Of a stretch of 64,000 bases of DNA, positions 29,739 to 38,532 are shown one piece after another. The position numbers and the translations under genes are program-made. The DNA is from an uncultured Ralstonia sp. (lineage in GTDB: Bacteria; Pseudomonadota; Gammaproteobacteria; Burkholderiales; Burkholderiaceae). The stretch spans positions 21,525-85,524 of the forward strand of contig CAJXMR010000002.1 of assembly GCA_913056305.1 (NCBI GenBank), in the 5' to 3' direction. Under the pieces are notes generated by a model. The model did not search any database and had not been told where the DNA came from. It saw only the letters and a program-made list of their open reading frames with translations. The stretch's first letter is position 1. The number at the start of each line of letters is the position of its first letter.

Positions 29739-30285
29739 AGTGGAGATGCCTTCAACGCAAGCCTGGTCGCGGCGTGGGTGGCTGCGGGCGGCCGGCGCGC
29801 TGGCGCTGGGCGCCGGGCTGGCAGGTCGGCAACCCGAGGCGCAGGCGGCCAGCCTGGAGGTGGGGCGGCCAGCGCCGCCCCTGACCCTGCGCACCCTGGA
29901 CGGGCACAGCATCGCCACCGAAGACCTGCGCGGCAAGGTGGTGGTGCTGACCTTCTGGGCGACGTGGTGCGAGCCCTGCCGCCAGGAGCTGCCGCTGCTG
30001 TCGGCCTACGCCGCGCGCCATGCCGACCGCGGCCTGCGCGTGCTCGGCTTCAGCCTGGACGAACCGGGCGAGCTGGCGGCGGTGCGTGAGGTGGCGGCAG
30101 GGCTGAGCTTTCCGGTGGGCCTGCTCGGCAGCCCCTACGCCGGGGGCTACGGCCGGGTCTGGCGGATCCCCGTGAACTTCACGATCGACCGCAACGGCAT
30201 GCTGGCCGACAACGGCTGGGACACGCGCGACGCCGCCTGGACCGCCGAGCGCCTGGAGCGCGTTGTCACACCGCTGTTGCGCTGA
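29728..30285 (+). CDS. TlpA-like periplasmic thiol-disulfide oxidoreductase
   Basis: A 185-residue thioredoxin-fold protein. The N-terminus has a Tat-like SRRGWLR followed by a hydrophobic stretch ending QAA, so it is probably exported. The active site is WATWCEPC with Cys81 and Cys84, and the cis-Pro loop is [12 protein letters not shown]. The start ATG 29728 lies inside the preceding gene and has GGGAG eight bases before it. By family it reduces or oxidises cysteines of envelope proteins, often during metallation of copper sites. The Cys-rich protein encoded just upstream is the obvious candidate partner. Confidence 0.88.
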   Translation: MRSEVEMPSTQAWSRRGWLRAAGALALGAGLAGRQPEAQAASLEVGRPAPPLTLRTLDGHSIATEDLRGKVVVLTFWATWCEPCRQELPLLSAYAARHADRGLRVLGFSLDEPGELAAVREVAAGLSFPVGLLGSPYAGGYGRVWRIPVNFTIDRNGMLADNGWDTRDAAWTAERLERVVTPLLR

Positions 30286-30448
30286 CGGCGCAGACTGCTG
30301 GCCACCGCGCGGGCGCCGTCGAGCGTGCCTGCGCGGCGCCAGCATTGACTTCGCACGTGCCGTTTCCCGCGAAGGCAGGTATCATGCGGGCTACGCGCCG
30401 TTTTCGTCTGCAAAGCCAGCAACGGCGCGGTGAGCTGAGCGCACGACG

Positions 30449-30799
30449 ATGGATTTCAACCCCGATCTGGAAGGTTTGCCGCTGTTCGCCAAACCCGCAT
30501 TCGGCTGGGAGGAACCGGCGTCGGCGTCGTCAGCGGACACCCCGCCTGCCAAACCCCGCCGCCCGCGCCAATGGCGTGGTCCCATCACACACTGGGAACG
30601 CGGCTACCGCTCCCATTACTACCGCGACAAGCGCGGCAAGAAGCTCGGCGAGATCCACTTGAGCACGCGCGGCCAACTGCCGCTGGTGTACCGCTGGCTG
30701 GCTGGCACGCTCTCAGGCGTGGAGGGCTCGCTGTCGCACGCCCGCCTGCGGGTGGAAGAGTCCATCGGGTTTGGGATGCGGCAGATGGCGCTGTTCTGA
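30449..30799 (+). CDS. Hypothetical protein, basic with a Trp/Arg/Tyr-rich core
   Basis: A 116-residue soluble protein. Residues 1-45 are low-complexity and Pro-rich; the core RQWRGPITHWERGYRSHYYRDKRGKKLGEIHL (in two parts around 42-73) is basic and aromatic; the C-terminus ends GFGMRQMALF. It has no signal peptide or motif I can name. It is flanked by tlpA and another small hypothetical gene, each with its own spacing, so it may be monocistronic. Codon use matches the neighbours. Confidence 0.65.
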   Translation: MDFNPDLEGLPLFAKPAFGWEEPASASSADTPPAKPRRPRQWRGPITHWERGYRSHYYRDKRGKKLGEIHLSTRGQLPLVYRWLAGTLSGVEGSLSHARLRVEESIGFGMRQMALF

Positions 30800-30900
30800 G
30801 GCGCACCTTCCTTCCGTATGTGACCGCGCGGTGTGCCCTGGCCTGCCTTGGGCGCGAAAATTGCGTCTCCACGGTGTTCACCGCCACCAGGAGCGCCGCC

Positions 30901-31245
30901 ATGACCATGCTCGTTCGCGTCTACACCGATCACGCCGCCGCAGAAGCCGCCCGGCAGGCCGTGCTCAACACCGGGCTGCGCGCGGATTGCGTCGCGCTGT
31001 CGTTCCAGGGCGACGAAGCCGGCGCCCTGCGCGGCAATTTCCTCTCCGGCGACTACGAGCCGCGTGGCGCCTGGGCGGAAACCTATGAAAGCAAATTCCA
31101 GAACGTCGAACTGGGCGGCCGGTTTGTGCTGACGGTCGAGGCTCGGCCCGAGCAGGTTGGGCCGGCTGAGGCCGTGCTCTCCGCCTCGGGCGGCAATGCG
31201 GTGGACGACCTCTGCCCGGGCGGCGTGCCACCGCGCGCAAACTGA
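30901..31245 (+). CDS. Hypothetical small soluble protein
   Basis: A 114-residue protein beginning MTMLVRVYTDHAAAEAARQAVLNTGL, which looks like a ferredoxin-like beta-alpha-beta fold seen in small general-stress domains, where a helix follows the first strand (compare YflT/DUF1269-like proteins). The remainder has FLSGDYEP and GRFVLTVEARPEQ strand-like segments. There is no signal peptide. AGGAGCG precedes the ATG. I cannot assign a function; the fold suggestion is tentative. Confidence 0.6.
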   Translation: MTMLVRVYTDHAAAEAARQAVLNTGLRADCVALSFQGDEAGALRGNFLSGDYEPRGAWAETYESKFQNVELGGRFVLTVEARPEQVGPAEAVLSASGGNAVDDLCPGGVPPRAN

Positions 31246-31318
31246 GCGTGAGCTGGCCGGTGCCTGGGCCGGGGCGCCAGTAGAATGCACGTCGGCATTC
31301 CAGCACAGGAGACCCGGT

Positions 31319-31765
31319 TTGACGGCCATTCCCGACACTCTGCAATGCACCTGCGCTCGCGTCCGGTTGCGCATTGCCGGGGCGCCCGCCGCGCGCGCCC
31401 ACTGCCATTGCAACGCCTGCCGCGACTTCTACGGCACGCCGGTGCTCTCCGCCACCGCGTGGGACCCGGCCAACGTCACCATCGAACACGGCGCCGACAG
31501 TCTCGCCGCCTTCCAGCACCCCACGCGCCAGCTCAAGCGGCATTTCTGCCGGCACTGCGGCGAGACGCTGTTCGGCAACAACCGGCTCGGCATGGTGGTC
31601 ATCCCCAACAGCCTGTTTGCGCGCGCCGCCGGCAATGCATTGCCCGCCGCGCTGCAGCCGACCCTGCATCTGTTCTATCGGCACCGCGTGGTGGACGTGG
31701 TGGATACGCTGCCTAAGTATCTGGATGGGTGGGACGGGCTGCTGCACGAGCCCGAGCCGGTTTAG
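31319..31765 (+). CDS. GFA family protein (glutathione-dependent formaldehyde-activating-like)
   Basis: A 148-residue zinc protein with the GFA pattern: CTCARVRLRI at the N-terminus, CHCNACRDFYGTPVLSATAW (about residues 29-48) and FCRHCGETLFG (about 76-86), giving the two Cys-rich zinc sites. No ATG fits; TTG at 31319 with AGGAGA six bases before it gives the family's normal N-terminus and is the evident start. Members bind glutathione adducts, but the true substrate of most is unknown. The stop lies 10 bp before the ATP-grasp gene. Confidence 0.85.
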   Translation: MTAIPDTLQCTCARVRLRIAGAPAARAHCHCNACRDFYGTPVLSATAWDPANVTIEHGADSLAAFQHPTRQLKRHFCRHCGETLFGNNRLGMVVIPNSLFARAAGNALPAALQPTLHLFYRHRVVDVVDTLPKYLDGWDGLLHEPEPV

Positions 31766-31774
31766 GCGGTGCGC

Positions 31775-32863
31775 ATGCGGCCTGATCGCCCGCGCATCGC
31801 CATCCTGTACCAGGCGCTGCCGCCGCCGGTAATCGACGGCCTGCGCAAGGACGCCAAGCCCGGCGGCTATGCCGACAGCGGCGCGGATATCGGCTTCACG
31901 CTGCGGCAGGCCGGCTACGACCTGCTCACACCGGTGCCCGCGCCCGACCCCGCGCGGACGATGGACTGGGTGTTTCCCGACACCGCCGAGGGCATTGCCG
32001 ATGCGCTTGCGCGCGGCGCCACGCTGCTGTGGGCCAACACCGTGCTGTTCGCGGGGCATCCACTTGAAGACGTCCTGCACAAGGTTTGGGTGGTCGGGCA
32101 ACACCCCAGGCGCCAGCAGGACGTCGACGACAAGTTCGCCACCAACGCGTTGCTACGTGCGCACGGCTTGCCCGTGGCCGCGTCCTGCCTGGCCGGCCAC
32201 GAGCCGATCGACGGTGTGCCGCCCGTGCACGCCATCGACGCCGGCATGCTGCGCACGCTGGGCCTCGCCTTCCCGCTGATCGTCAAACCCGTACGCGGGC
32301 GCGGCAGCCAGGGCGTGACGCTGGTGCGCGACCTGGCGGCGTTCCACGGGGCCACGCGTGCGCTGCTCGACGGCGGGGCGTTTGGCAATGCGCTCATCGT
32401 CGAGGAATTTCTCGACGGGCAGGAGCTGACCGTGACAGTGATGCCCCGTCAGGCCGATCTGCCCGCGCCCTACAGCAGCGACATCGCCAGCGCCTTGCCG
32501 CCGGTGCGCCGCTTCAACCATGACGACGGCGTCGCACCCTACAACGGCGTGGTGGCCGTCACGCAGAACAGCGCCGTCCTCACCCCCGCAGAAGCCGAAG
32601 CGCCCGCCGTGCGCGCGCTCATCGGCGATTGCCTGCGCGCCTATGCGCTGGTTGGCGCCCGCGCGCCGATCCGCATCGATTGCCGCGCGGATGCGCATGG
32701 GCGCTACAAGCTGTTCGATCTGAACATGAAGCCGAACATGACCGGCGCCGGGCGGCCGGGGCGGGAAGCGGAGGACAGCTTGTCGGCGATCGCGGCGCGG
32801 GGGTTGGGGTGGGGCTATGCCGATCTGCTGGCGAGGATGGCGAGCGGCAGTTGGCGGGAGTGA
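31775..32863 (+). CDS. ATP-grasp ligase-like protein
   Basis: A 362-residue protein with the D-Ala-D-Ala ligase type ATP-grasp fold. DDKFATNALLRAHGLPVAAS (about 115-134) opens the ATP domain, LIVKPVRGRGSQGV (about 168-181) is the glycine-rich nucleotide loop with its Lys, LIVEEFLDGQELTV is the adenine hinge, and FDLNMKPNMTG near 318-328 carries metal-binding Asp/Asn and the substrate loop. It should form an acyl-phosphate and ligate an amine or thiol; the substrates are unknown. GTG 31769 is an alternative start. It follows the GFA gene closely, so the two may be cotranscribed. Confidence 0.8.
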   Translation: MRPDRPRIAILYQALPPPVIDGLRKDAKPGGYADSGADIGFTLRQAGYDLLTPVPAPDPARTMDWVFPDTAEGIADALARGATLLWANTVLFAGHPLEDVLHKVWVVGQHPRRQQDVDDKFATNALLRAHGLPVAASCLAGHEPIDGVPPVHAIDAGMLRTLGLAFPLIVKPVRGRGSQGVTLVRDLAAFHGATRALLDGGAFGNALIVEEFLDGQELTVTVMPRQADLPAPYSSDIASALPPVRRFNHDDGVAPYNGVVAVTQNSAVLTPAEAEAPAVRALIGDCLRAYALVGARAPIRIDCRADAHGRYKLFDLNMKPNMTGAGRPGREAEDSLSAIAARGLGWGYADLLARMASGSWRE

Positions 32864-32872
32864 ACCCCGAGG

Positions 32873-33598
32873 TTACGGCGCAACGGAAACGCCGCTGATG
32901 GCGTGCCGCTGGAGCGCCGCTGCGACAAAGCCCGACGCCTTCATCTCTTCGACAAAGCGGGCCACGTAGGCCGCAGCGCCCTCGCCCCGGCTGGTGGGCA
33001 CGCCCATCGCCTGGCGGATCACCATGAAGCGCTCGCCCAGCAGGCGCAGGCCCGGCACGTGCGCGGCGTCCGCTTCGAGTTGCTGCTTGACGCCGGCCGC
33101 CACCTCGCACCCCGATTCGAGAAAGGTCTGCACCACCGTGGGCGAGGTCGGCGCGCGGACGATCTCTGCATGCTGCAGCTCACGCGTGAGGAACAGGTCA
33201 TACGCGCTGCCCTTGCCGACCACGACGCGGGTGCCGGCGTGGTCCACCTCCGCATTGCTGCGGATGGGCGAATCGTCGCGCACGAGGTAGTAGCCCTCGA
33301 TCAGCACGTACGGCTCGGTAAAGGCGATGCTCGCGGCGCGGCGCGGGTCGATGGCGAAGAAGCCGATGTCGGCCTGCTCCTGCGAGACGGCATCGACCGA
33401 TTTGCCGGCTGCATCGACTACCACCAGTTGCAGCTCGACGCCCAGCCGCTCGGCAAGGGTGCGCGCCAGGTCAACGGACACGCCGATAGCCTGCCCCTGC
33501 GCATCCAACCCCGCAAGAATCGGATTGCCCGTGTTGATGGAAGCGCGCAGGGCGCCCGTGGGTGCCAGGGCGGCAAGCAGGGTCGAATCGATAGACAT
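32873..33598 (-). CDS. Leaderless SBP_bac_3-type (amino-acid binding fold) protein
   Basis: A 241-residue protein with the family 3 solute-binding fold: GALRASINTGNPILAG, GVSVDLARTLAERLGVELQLV and IGFFAIDPRRAASIAFTEPYV are all recognisable. Unlike true binding proteins it has no signal peptide, because the fold starts at residue 12 or so, and no permease or ATPase is nearby. It may be a cytoplasmic sensor or an enzyme; cyclohexadienyl dehydratases are known to derive from this fold. It is the last gene of the aconitase-GntR operon, 11 bp after the regulator. The assigned role in any substrate binding is inference. Confidence 0.8.
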   Translation of the reverse strand: MSIDSTLLAALAPTGALRASINTGNPILAGLDAQGQAIGVSVDLARTLAERLGVELQLVVVDAAGKSVDAVSQEQADIGFFAIDPRRAASIAFTEPYVLIEGYYLVRDDSPIRSNAEVDHAGTRVVVGKGSAYDLFLTRELQHAEIVRAPTSPTVVQTFLESGCEVAAGVKQQLEADAAHVPGLRLLGERFMVIRQAMGVPTSRGEGAAAYVARFVEEMKASGFVAAALQRHAISGVSVAP

Positions 33599-33609
33599 GT
33601 GGGGGCCGG

Positions 33610-34545
33610 CTAGGGAGTGAGGATGCTCGAAATCTTGGAGATCGCGTCGAGCGTGTGGCGCAGGTGCGCGCGCATCATGACCGAGGCCTCTTCGTTGCGC
33701 TCGCGTTCGAGCAGGTCGAGGATGGCAAGGTGTTGCCTGGCATGTTCCGGATAGCGCTCGCGGTGCTGCATCGAGCGGTAAGACAGCAGACGGCGCACGC
33801 GATTGACGCGGCGGATGGTGTCAACGAAGAACGCGTTGCCGGAGGCCTCGACCAGTGATTCGTGAAAGCGCACGCCGCGGTCGTGGAGCTGGTCGGCGGT
33901 GTCGGTTTCGATGCCGCCGGCAAGCAGGTGGTTCTCGGCCGCGCGCAGCCGCTCGATGACGCGCGGGTCGAGCCGGTAGCCGGGCTCCAGCAGCGCGGCT
34001 GGCTCCAGCGCCAGCCGCAGGCGGTACGACTGCAGCAGGCTGTCGGGCGTGGTCAGCATGGTCGAGAACTGCCAGCCGTAGCCCGGCTTGCGCTCGGCCC
34101 ACCCCTCTTGCGCGATGCGGCCCAGCACGGCGTTGAGTTGTGTGGTGGTCAAGCCATAGCGCGTGCGGATCGTTTGCTCGGCAAACGCGTCGGGCAGCAG
34201 GCCTTTGAGGCGGTCGTCGGCGATCTGGAAATAGGCGCGGCTCACCAGGTCGGTTTCGTCCAGGCCGAGTTCGGAGGCGACCACCGAAGCGGGCGCCGTC
34301 ACTGGCTTGGCGACGAAGTAGCCGCGATTCTTCTCGCGCGCCAGGATGCCTTTTTCGTGCAGCAGCGCCAGCGCCTCGTTCACGGGCGAGCGCGAGACGC
34401 GCAGCCGGTCGGCGATCATCTGGGCGGGCAGGTGCGAGCCGACTTCCAAGCCATCGGTCTGGATGAGATCGACGATTTGCGTGGCGATGGGGCGGTCGTG
34501 CTTCATGGCGCAGGTCATGGCGGCACGGGCATCTGCAGCGCTCAA
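33610..34545 (-). CDS. GntR family regulator with two winged helices and FCD-like domain
   Basis: A 311-residue regulator. The first GntR helix-turn-helix lies at about 18-80 (LPAQMIADRLRVSRSPVNEALALLHEKGIL). A second, weaker winged-helix segment follows at about 105-165 (TRYGLTTTQLNAVLGRIAQEGWAERKPGYGW). Residues about 175-305 are all-helical and FCD-like, with the His-bearing RFHESLVEASGN. The tandem arrangement is unusual for the family. ATG 34545 overlaps the aconitase stop as ATGA, so it is translationally coupled. It probably controls this operon and perhaps the divergent lactonase-MFS pair, using a carboxylic acid ligand. Confidence 0.85.
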   Translation of the reverse strand: MSAADARAAMTCAMKHDRPIATQIVDLIQTDGLEVGSHLPAQMIADRLRVSRSPVNEALALLHEKGILAREKNRGYFVAKPVTAPASVVASELGLDETDLVSRAYFQIADDRLKGLLPDAFAEQTIRTRYGLTTTQLNAVLGRIAQEGWAERKPGYGWQFSTMLTTPDSLLQSYRLRLALEPAALLEPGYRLDPRVIERLRAAENHLLAGGIETDTADQLHDRGVRFHESLVEASGNAFFVDTIRRVNRVRRLLSYRSMQHRERYPEHARQHLAILDLLERERNEEASVMMRAHLRHTLDAISKISSILTP

Positions 34546-37193
34546 GCGGGGGCGGTCGAAGGTTGCCCCGCCAGCCCGGCCAAGGTCTCGCCGAGGATCG
34601 AGGGGATCACGCCGCCACGGCGCAGCAAGGCCGTCTCGAGTTGCGTCTCCACGGCTGCTGTGGCGACGAAGGCGTCCACACGGCCGTCGGCTCGCATGAT
34701 GCGGACCGGGACGTCACAGCGCGGCGTGATCCGCTCCGGCAACGCCGAGATGTGGATCGTGTCGCCCGTGCGAACGTTCAACGCTTGCGGACTCACCCCC
34801 GCCGGAAACCGCAGCGGCAGGATGCCCATGCCAATCAAATTGGAACGGTGAATGCGCTCGAAGCTTACCGCAATGACCGCCCGGATCCCGAGCAGGCGCT
34901 GTCCCTTGGCGGCCCAGTCGCGCGACGAGCCCGCGCCATAGCGCGCGCCGGCCAGCAGCACGACGGAGGCGCCTTCGTCGTGATAGCGCCAGGCGGCCTC
35001 GTGGATGGGCATGACCTCGCCGCTGGGCGCGTGCACGGTGTGGGCGACCGGCACGTCGGGCGCCAGCAGGTTCACCAGCGTCTTGCTGTAGAACGCGGCG
35101 CGCACCATGACCTCCCAGTTGCCACGGCGGGAAGCGAAGACGTTCAGATCGTTGCGGTCATCCCCCCGCGCGACCAGGAATTCGGCCACGAAGCTCTCCT
35201 TCGGGATGGCGCTGGCCGGGGAGATGTGGTCGGTGGTGATGTCGTCGCCCAGCACGAGCAGCGGATGGGCATCGTAGTCGCCGAGCTGGGTGCCGGCGTC
35301 CAGCGAGGCGAACGGCGGGCGGCGCAATGCGGTGGATTGCGCATCCCACGGGTAGCGCGGGGTGTCGGGTGCGTCGATGGCCGCCCACATCGGGCTGGTG
35401 GTGGCCATGGCGAAGGCGCGGCGGTAATCCGTGGGCGACGTCCCGTGCTGGACCAGCGCTTCGATCTCCTCACGCGTCGGCCACAAGTCGCGCAAGTACA
35501 CAGGTGTGTCGTCATCGGTGGTTTGCAGCGGCTCGCGACTCAGGTCGAGCGCCGCGTCGCCCGCCAGCGCAAACGCGATCACCAGCGGCGGCGACATGAT
35601 GAAGCCGAGGCTCAAGTCCGGATGCACACGGCCGGGGAAGTTGCGGTTGCCCGACAGCACGGCCACCGGTGCCACCGACGCCACCCCGCCTTGCGCGATG
35701 GCGTGCTGGATCGGTGCGGTCAGCGGACCGGAGTTGCCGATGCACGTGGTGCAGCCGAACCCGACGATGTCGAAGCCCACGGCGGACAAATCCTCGATGA
35801 GCCCGGCGCGCTGCAGATATTCGGCTGCGGCGGGCGATCCCGGCGCCAGCGAGGTCTTGACCCAGGCCGGCACGCGCAGCCCTCGTTCGCGGGCGCGGCG
35901 TGCCACCAGACCGGCGGCGATGAGCTGCGCCGGGTCCGACGTGTTGGTGCAACTCGTGATCGCGGCGATGGCCACGGGATACGCGGGCAAGGCGCCATCG
36001 GATCGGGGGTGCGTGGCCACTGCGGCCAACGCGCGCCCCGTCTCGGTATAGGGCAGCAGATCCTGCGGCCGGCGTGGCCCCGCCACGTGCAGATGCACGG
36101 TGCCCAGGTCGATCTCGATCACGCGCGTATAGCGCGGCGCGTTGTCCGGATCGAACCACAGGCCGGCGCGACGGTGCAGTGCCTCCACCTGCGCGATGGC
36201 CGCCTCCGACCGCCCGGTCGCCCGCAGGTAGGCGAGCGTCTGCGCATCGACGGGGAAGTAGCCGGTCGTGGCGCCGTACTCGGGCGCCATGTTGGCGACA
36301 ACGGACCGCTCGCCCGCCGTGAGCGTGGCCACGCCAGGGCCGAAGAACTCGACAAATTCGCCCGACACGCCGATGTCGCGCAGCGCCTTGGTCACTGTCA
36401 GTGCCAGGTCCGTGGCCGACGACCCCGCCGGCAGCACACCGTGCAGGCGCACGCCGATCACGTTGGGAATGCGCTGCATGACCGGCATGCCGAACATCAC
36501 CGTCTGCGCCTCCAGCCCACCCACGCCCCAGCCGAGCACGCCGATGCCGTTGACCATCGGCGTATGGCTGTCGGTGCCGATCAGGGTGTCCGGCACCAGC
36601 CACGGCGCGCCGTCAATGGTCTGCACGGTGGCCACCGTCGCCAGTTGCTCCAGGTTGATGGTGTGCATGATCCCCGTGCCCGGCGGGTGGATGCGCACGC
36701 CGCGCAGCGCTTTCGATGCCCAGCGCAGAAAGCGGTAGCGCTCGGCGTTGCGGCGCATCTCGGTCTGCAGATTGCGCGTGGCGGCATCGGGCTGCGCGTA
36801 GTGCTCGACCGCCAGTGAGTGGTCGACCGACACGTCCACCGGCAGCACCGGGTTCAGCGCGGCCGGGTCGGCGCCGGCTTCCGCCAGCGCATCGCGCATC
36901 GCGGCGATATCCACCAGCGCGGGCGTGCTGGTCGTGTCGTGCATCAGCACGCGGTTCGGCTGGAAGGCGATCTCCTCCTCGCTGGTGCCGGCGTCCAGCC
37001 AGCGCAGCACGCCGTTCACCGCGCGCTGGCGTTCCTCACCTGCTGTGTTCCGGATCATGTTCTCCAGCAGCAGCCTCAGCACAACGGGCAGCCGCATGAG
37101 CGTGCTGCCGAACATCGCGGGCAGATCGACGTAGTGGTAGGTGACGTCGCCGACGCTCACCGACGCTCGGGGAGGGGGGTAGGTGTTTTCCAT
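34542..37193 (-). CDS. acnA: Aconitate hydratase (AcnA family paralogue)
   Basis: An 883-residue monomeric aconitase. Cluster cysteines are Cys415 (SCTNTS), Cys481 and Cys484 (GFGCTTCIGNSGPL). TDSHTPMVNGIGVLGWGVGG (about 208-227), the linker, and the swivelling domain motifs GDDITTDHISPA and GAGSSRDWAAKG are all present. ATG 37193 is preferred to an upstream TTG because it gives the usual N-terminus. It should interconvert citrate, cis-aconitate and isocitrate or a related tricarboxylate. Its operon with a GntR regulator and a leaderless binding-protein fold, rather than with citric-acid-cycle or methylcitrate genes, suggests a dedicated catabolic role. Confidence 0.88.
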   Translation of the reverse strand: MENTYPPPRASVSVGDVTYHYVDLPAMFGSTLMRLPVVLRLLLENMIRNTAGEERQRAVNGVLRWLDAGTSEEEIAFQPNRVLMHDTTSTPALVDIAAMRDALAEAGADPAALNPVLPVDVSVDHSLAVEHYAQPDAATRNLQTEMRRNAERYRFLRWASKALRGVRIHPPGTGIMHTINLEQLATVATVQTIDGAPWLVPDTLIGTDSHTPMVNGIGVLGWGVGGLEAQTVMFGMPVMQRIPNVIGVRLHGVLPAGSSATDLALTVTKALRDIGVSGEFVEFFGPGVATLTAGERSVVANMAPEYGATTGYFPVDAQTLAYLRATGRSEAAIAQVEALHRRAGLWFDPDNAPRYTRVIEIDLGTVHLHVAGPRRPQDLLPYTETGRALAAVATHPRSDGALPAYPVAIAAITSCTNTSDPAQLIAAGLVARRARERGLRVPAWVKTSLAPGSPAAAEYLQRAGLIEDLSAVGFDIVGFGCTTCIGNSGPLTAPIQHAIAQGGVASVAPVAVLSGNRNFPGRVHPDLSLGFIMSPPLVIAFALAGDAALDLSREPLQTTDDDTPVYLRDLWPTREEIEALVQHGTSPTDYRRAFAMATTSPMWAAIDAPDTPRYPWDAQSTALRRPPFASLDAGTQLGDYDAHPLLVLGDDITTDHISPASAIPKESFVAEFLVARGDDRNDLNVFASRRGNWEVMVRAAFYSKTLVNLLAPDVPVAHTVHAPSGEVMPIHEAAWRYHDEGASVVLLAGARYGAGSSRDWAAKGQRLLGIRAVIAVSFERIHRSNLIGMGILPLRFPAGVSPQALNVRTGDTIHISALPERITPRCDVPVRIMRADGRVDAFVATAAVETQLETALLRRGGVIPSILGETLAGLAGQPSTAPA

Positions 37194-37283
37194 GAGTGAA
37201 TTTTTGCACGTGTTTACGGAAAAATGCAATCAAGTGGAAACCCGAACCCCGGCCATTCCCGACAACGACACCTGGAGACACGC

Positions 37284-38522
37284 ATGACACCGGCCCCCGC
37301 CGACCCCACACCTCACCTTGAGCCAAGCCCCTCGCGGCGGTGTCTGCTGCAGGCCGCGTTGTCCACCGGCGCGCTGGCGGCCGCGGGCGTGCCGGCCGCA
37401 GTGGCGGCCTCGGTGGCAACCGGCGCGCACCTCATCTCAACGACTTCAAAACCCATGGATATGTTTGCCTATGTGGGCTCGCGCACTACGCGCGAGCGCA
37501 ACGCCCGCGGCGACGGGATCAGCGTGTTCCGCGTCGACCCGCGCACCGCCGCGCTTGAACCCGTGCAGCTCGTGAAAGACCTGGTGAATCCCTCGTTCCT
37601 GGCGATGAACCGGGCGGGCGATCGCCTCTACACCGTGCATGGCGACCTGAGCGACATCAGCGCCTTTGCCGTCGACCGGGCAAGCGGCCAGCTCACCTTC
37701 ATCAACCAGCAGAGCACGCAGGGCAAGAACCCCGTGCACCTGGCAATCGACCCGTCGGGCCGCTTCATGGTGGTGACCAACCACATTGGCGCGAGCCTGG
37801 CCGTGCTGCCGATTGCCGCCGACGGCGCGCTCGGCGAGGTCATGCAACGGGTCAAGCTCGACGGCCCCATTGGCCCGCACCGCTTCGAGCAGAAGCAGGC
37901 CAAGCCGCATTTCAACCCGTTCGACCCGACCGGCCGCTTCATCATCGTGCCGGACAAGGGGCTGGACCGGACCTTCGCCTTCCGCTTTGCCGAGGGCCGC
38001 CTCACGCCTGCCGCGCCCAGCTTCGTGGCAGCGCGCGAAGGCGCCGGCCCGCGCCACGTGGCGTTCCACCCGAACGGCCGCTTCGCCTATGTCATCAACG
38101 AGCTGGATTCCACCGTCACCACGTACGGCTACGATGGCGCCACCGCCGCGCTCACGCCGTTGCAGGTGCTGCCATCACTGCCGGACACCTTCACCGGCAA
38201 CAGCCGCGCCTCCGAGATCACGGTGGATGCCGCGGGCCGCTTCGTCTACGCATCGAACCGCGGCGACGACAGCATCGCGGTGTTCCGCATCGACGCCGCA
38301 ACAGGCCTGCTGCATTTCGCGGGTGCCGACAAGACCGGCGGGCGCACGCCGCGCTTCTTCACCATCGCCCCGGGCGGCCGCTTCCTGTACGCGCTGAACG
38401 AAGACAGCGACAGCATCGTCGCCCTCGCCATCGACGTGCACAGCGGGCGCCTGCGCCCGACCGGCATCAGCGTGCAGAGCGGCAGCCCGGTCTGCATGGT
38501 GTTCTCCGCGCAGCAGGCTTGA
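37284..38522 (+). CDS. Exported seven-bladed lactonase (PF10282-like)
   Basis: A 412-residue protein. Residues 15-45 carry a Tat-like SRRCLLQ followed by a hydrophobic, Ala-rich stretch, so export through Tat is likely. The rest is a beta propeller of repeats such as NPVHLAIDPSGRFMVVTNH, PRHVAFHPNGRFAYVINE and RFVYASNRGDDSIAVF, the 6-phosphogluconolactonase-like lactonase family. In the periplasm it would hydrolyse an unphosphorylated lactone, not the pgl substrate. TGGAGA precedes the ATG. It is 10 bp upstream of an MFS gene and divergent from the aconitase operon with 90 bp between starts. Confidence 0.87.
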   Translation: MTPAPADPTPHLEPSPSRRCLLQAALSTGALAAAGVPAAVAASVATGAHLISTTSKPMDMFAYVGSRTTRERNARGDGISVFRVDPRTAALEPVQLVKDLVNPSFLAMNRAGDRLYTVHGDLSDISAFAVDRASGQLTFINQQSTQGKNPVHLAIDPSGRFMVVTNHIGASLAVLPIAADGALGEVMQRVKLDGPIGPHRFEQKQAKPHFNPFDPTGRFIIVPDKGLDRTFAFRFAEGRLTPAAPSFVAAREGAGPRHVAFHPNGRFAYVINELDSTVTTYGYDGATAALTPLQVLPSLPDTFTGNSRASEITVDAAGRFVYASNRGDDSIAVFRIDAATGLLHFAGADKTGGRTPRFFTIAPGGRFLYALNEDSDSIVALAIDVHSGRLRPTGISVQSGSPVCMVFSAQQA

Positions 38523-38532
38523 GGAGCGCGAC

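Noticed and set aside
34542..37193. Aconitase as AcnD of a methylcitrate (prp) cluster
   Set aside because: No prpB, prpC, prpF or sigma-54 type PrpR lies nearby, and the downstream genes differ.
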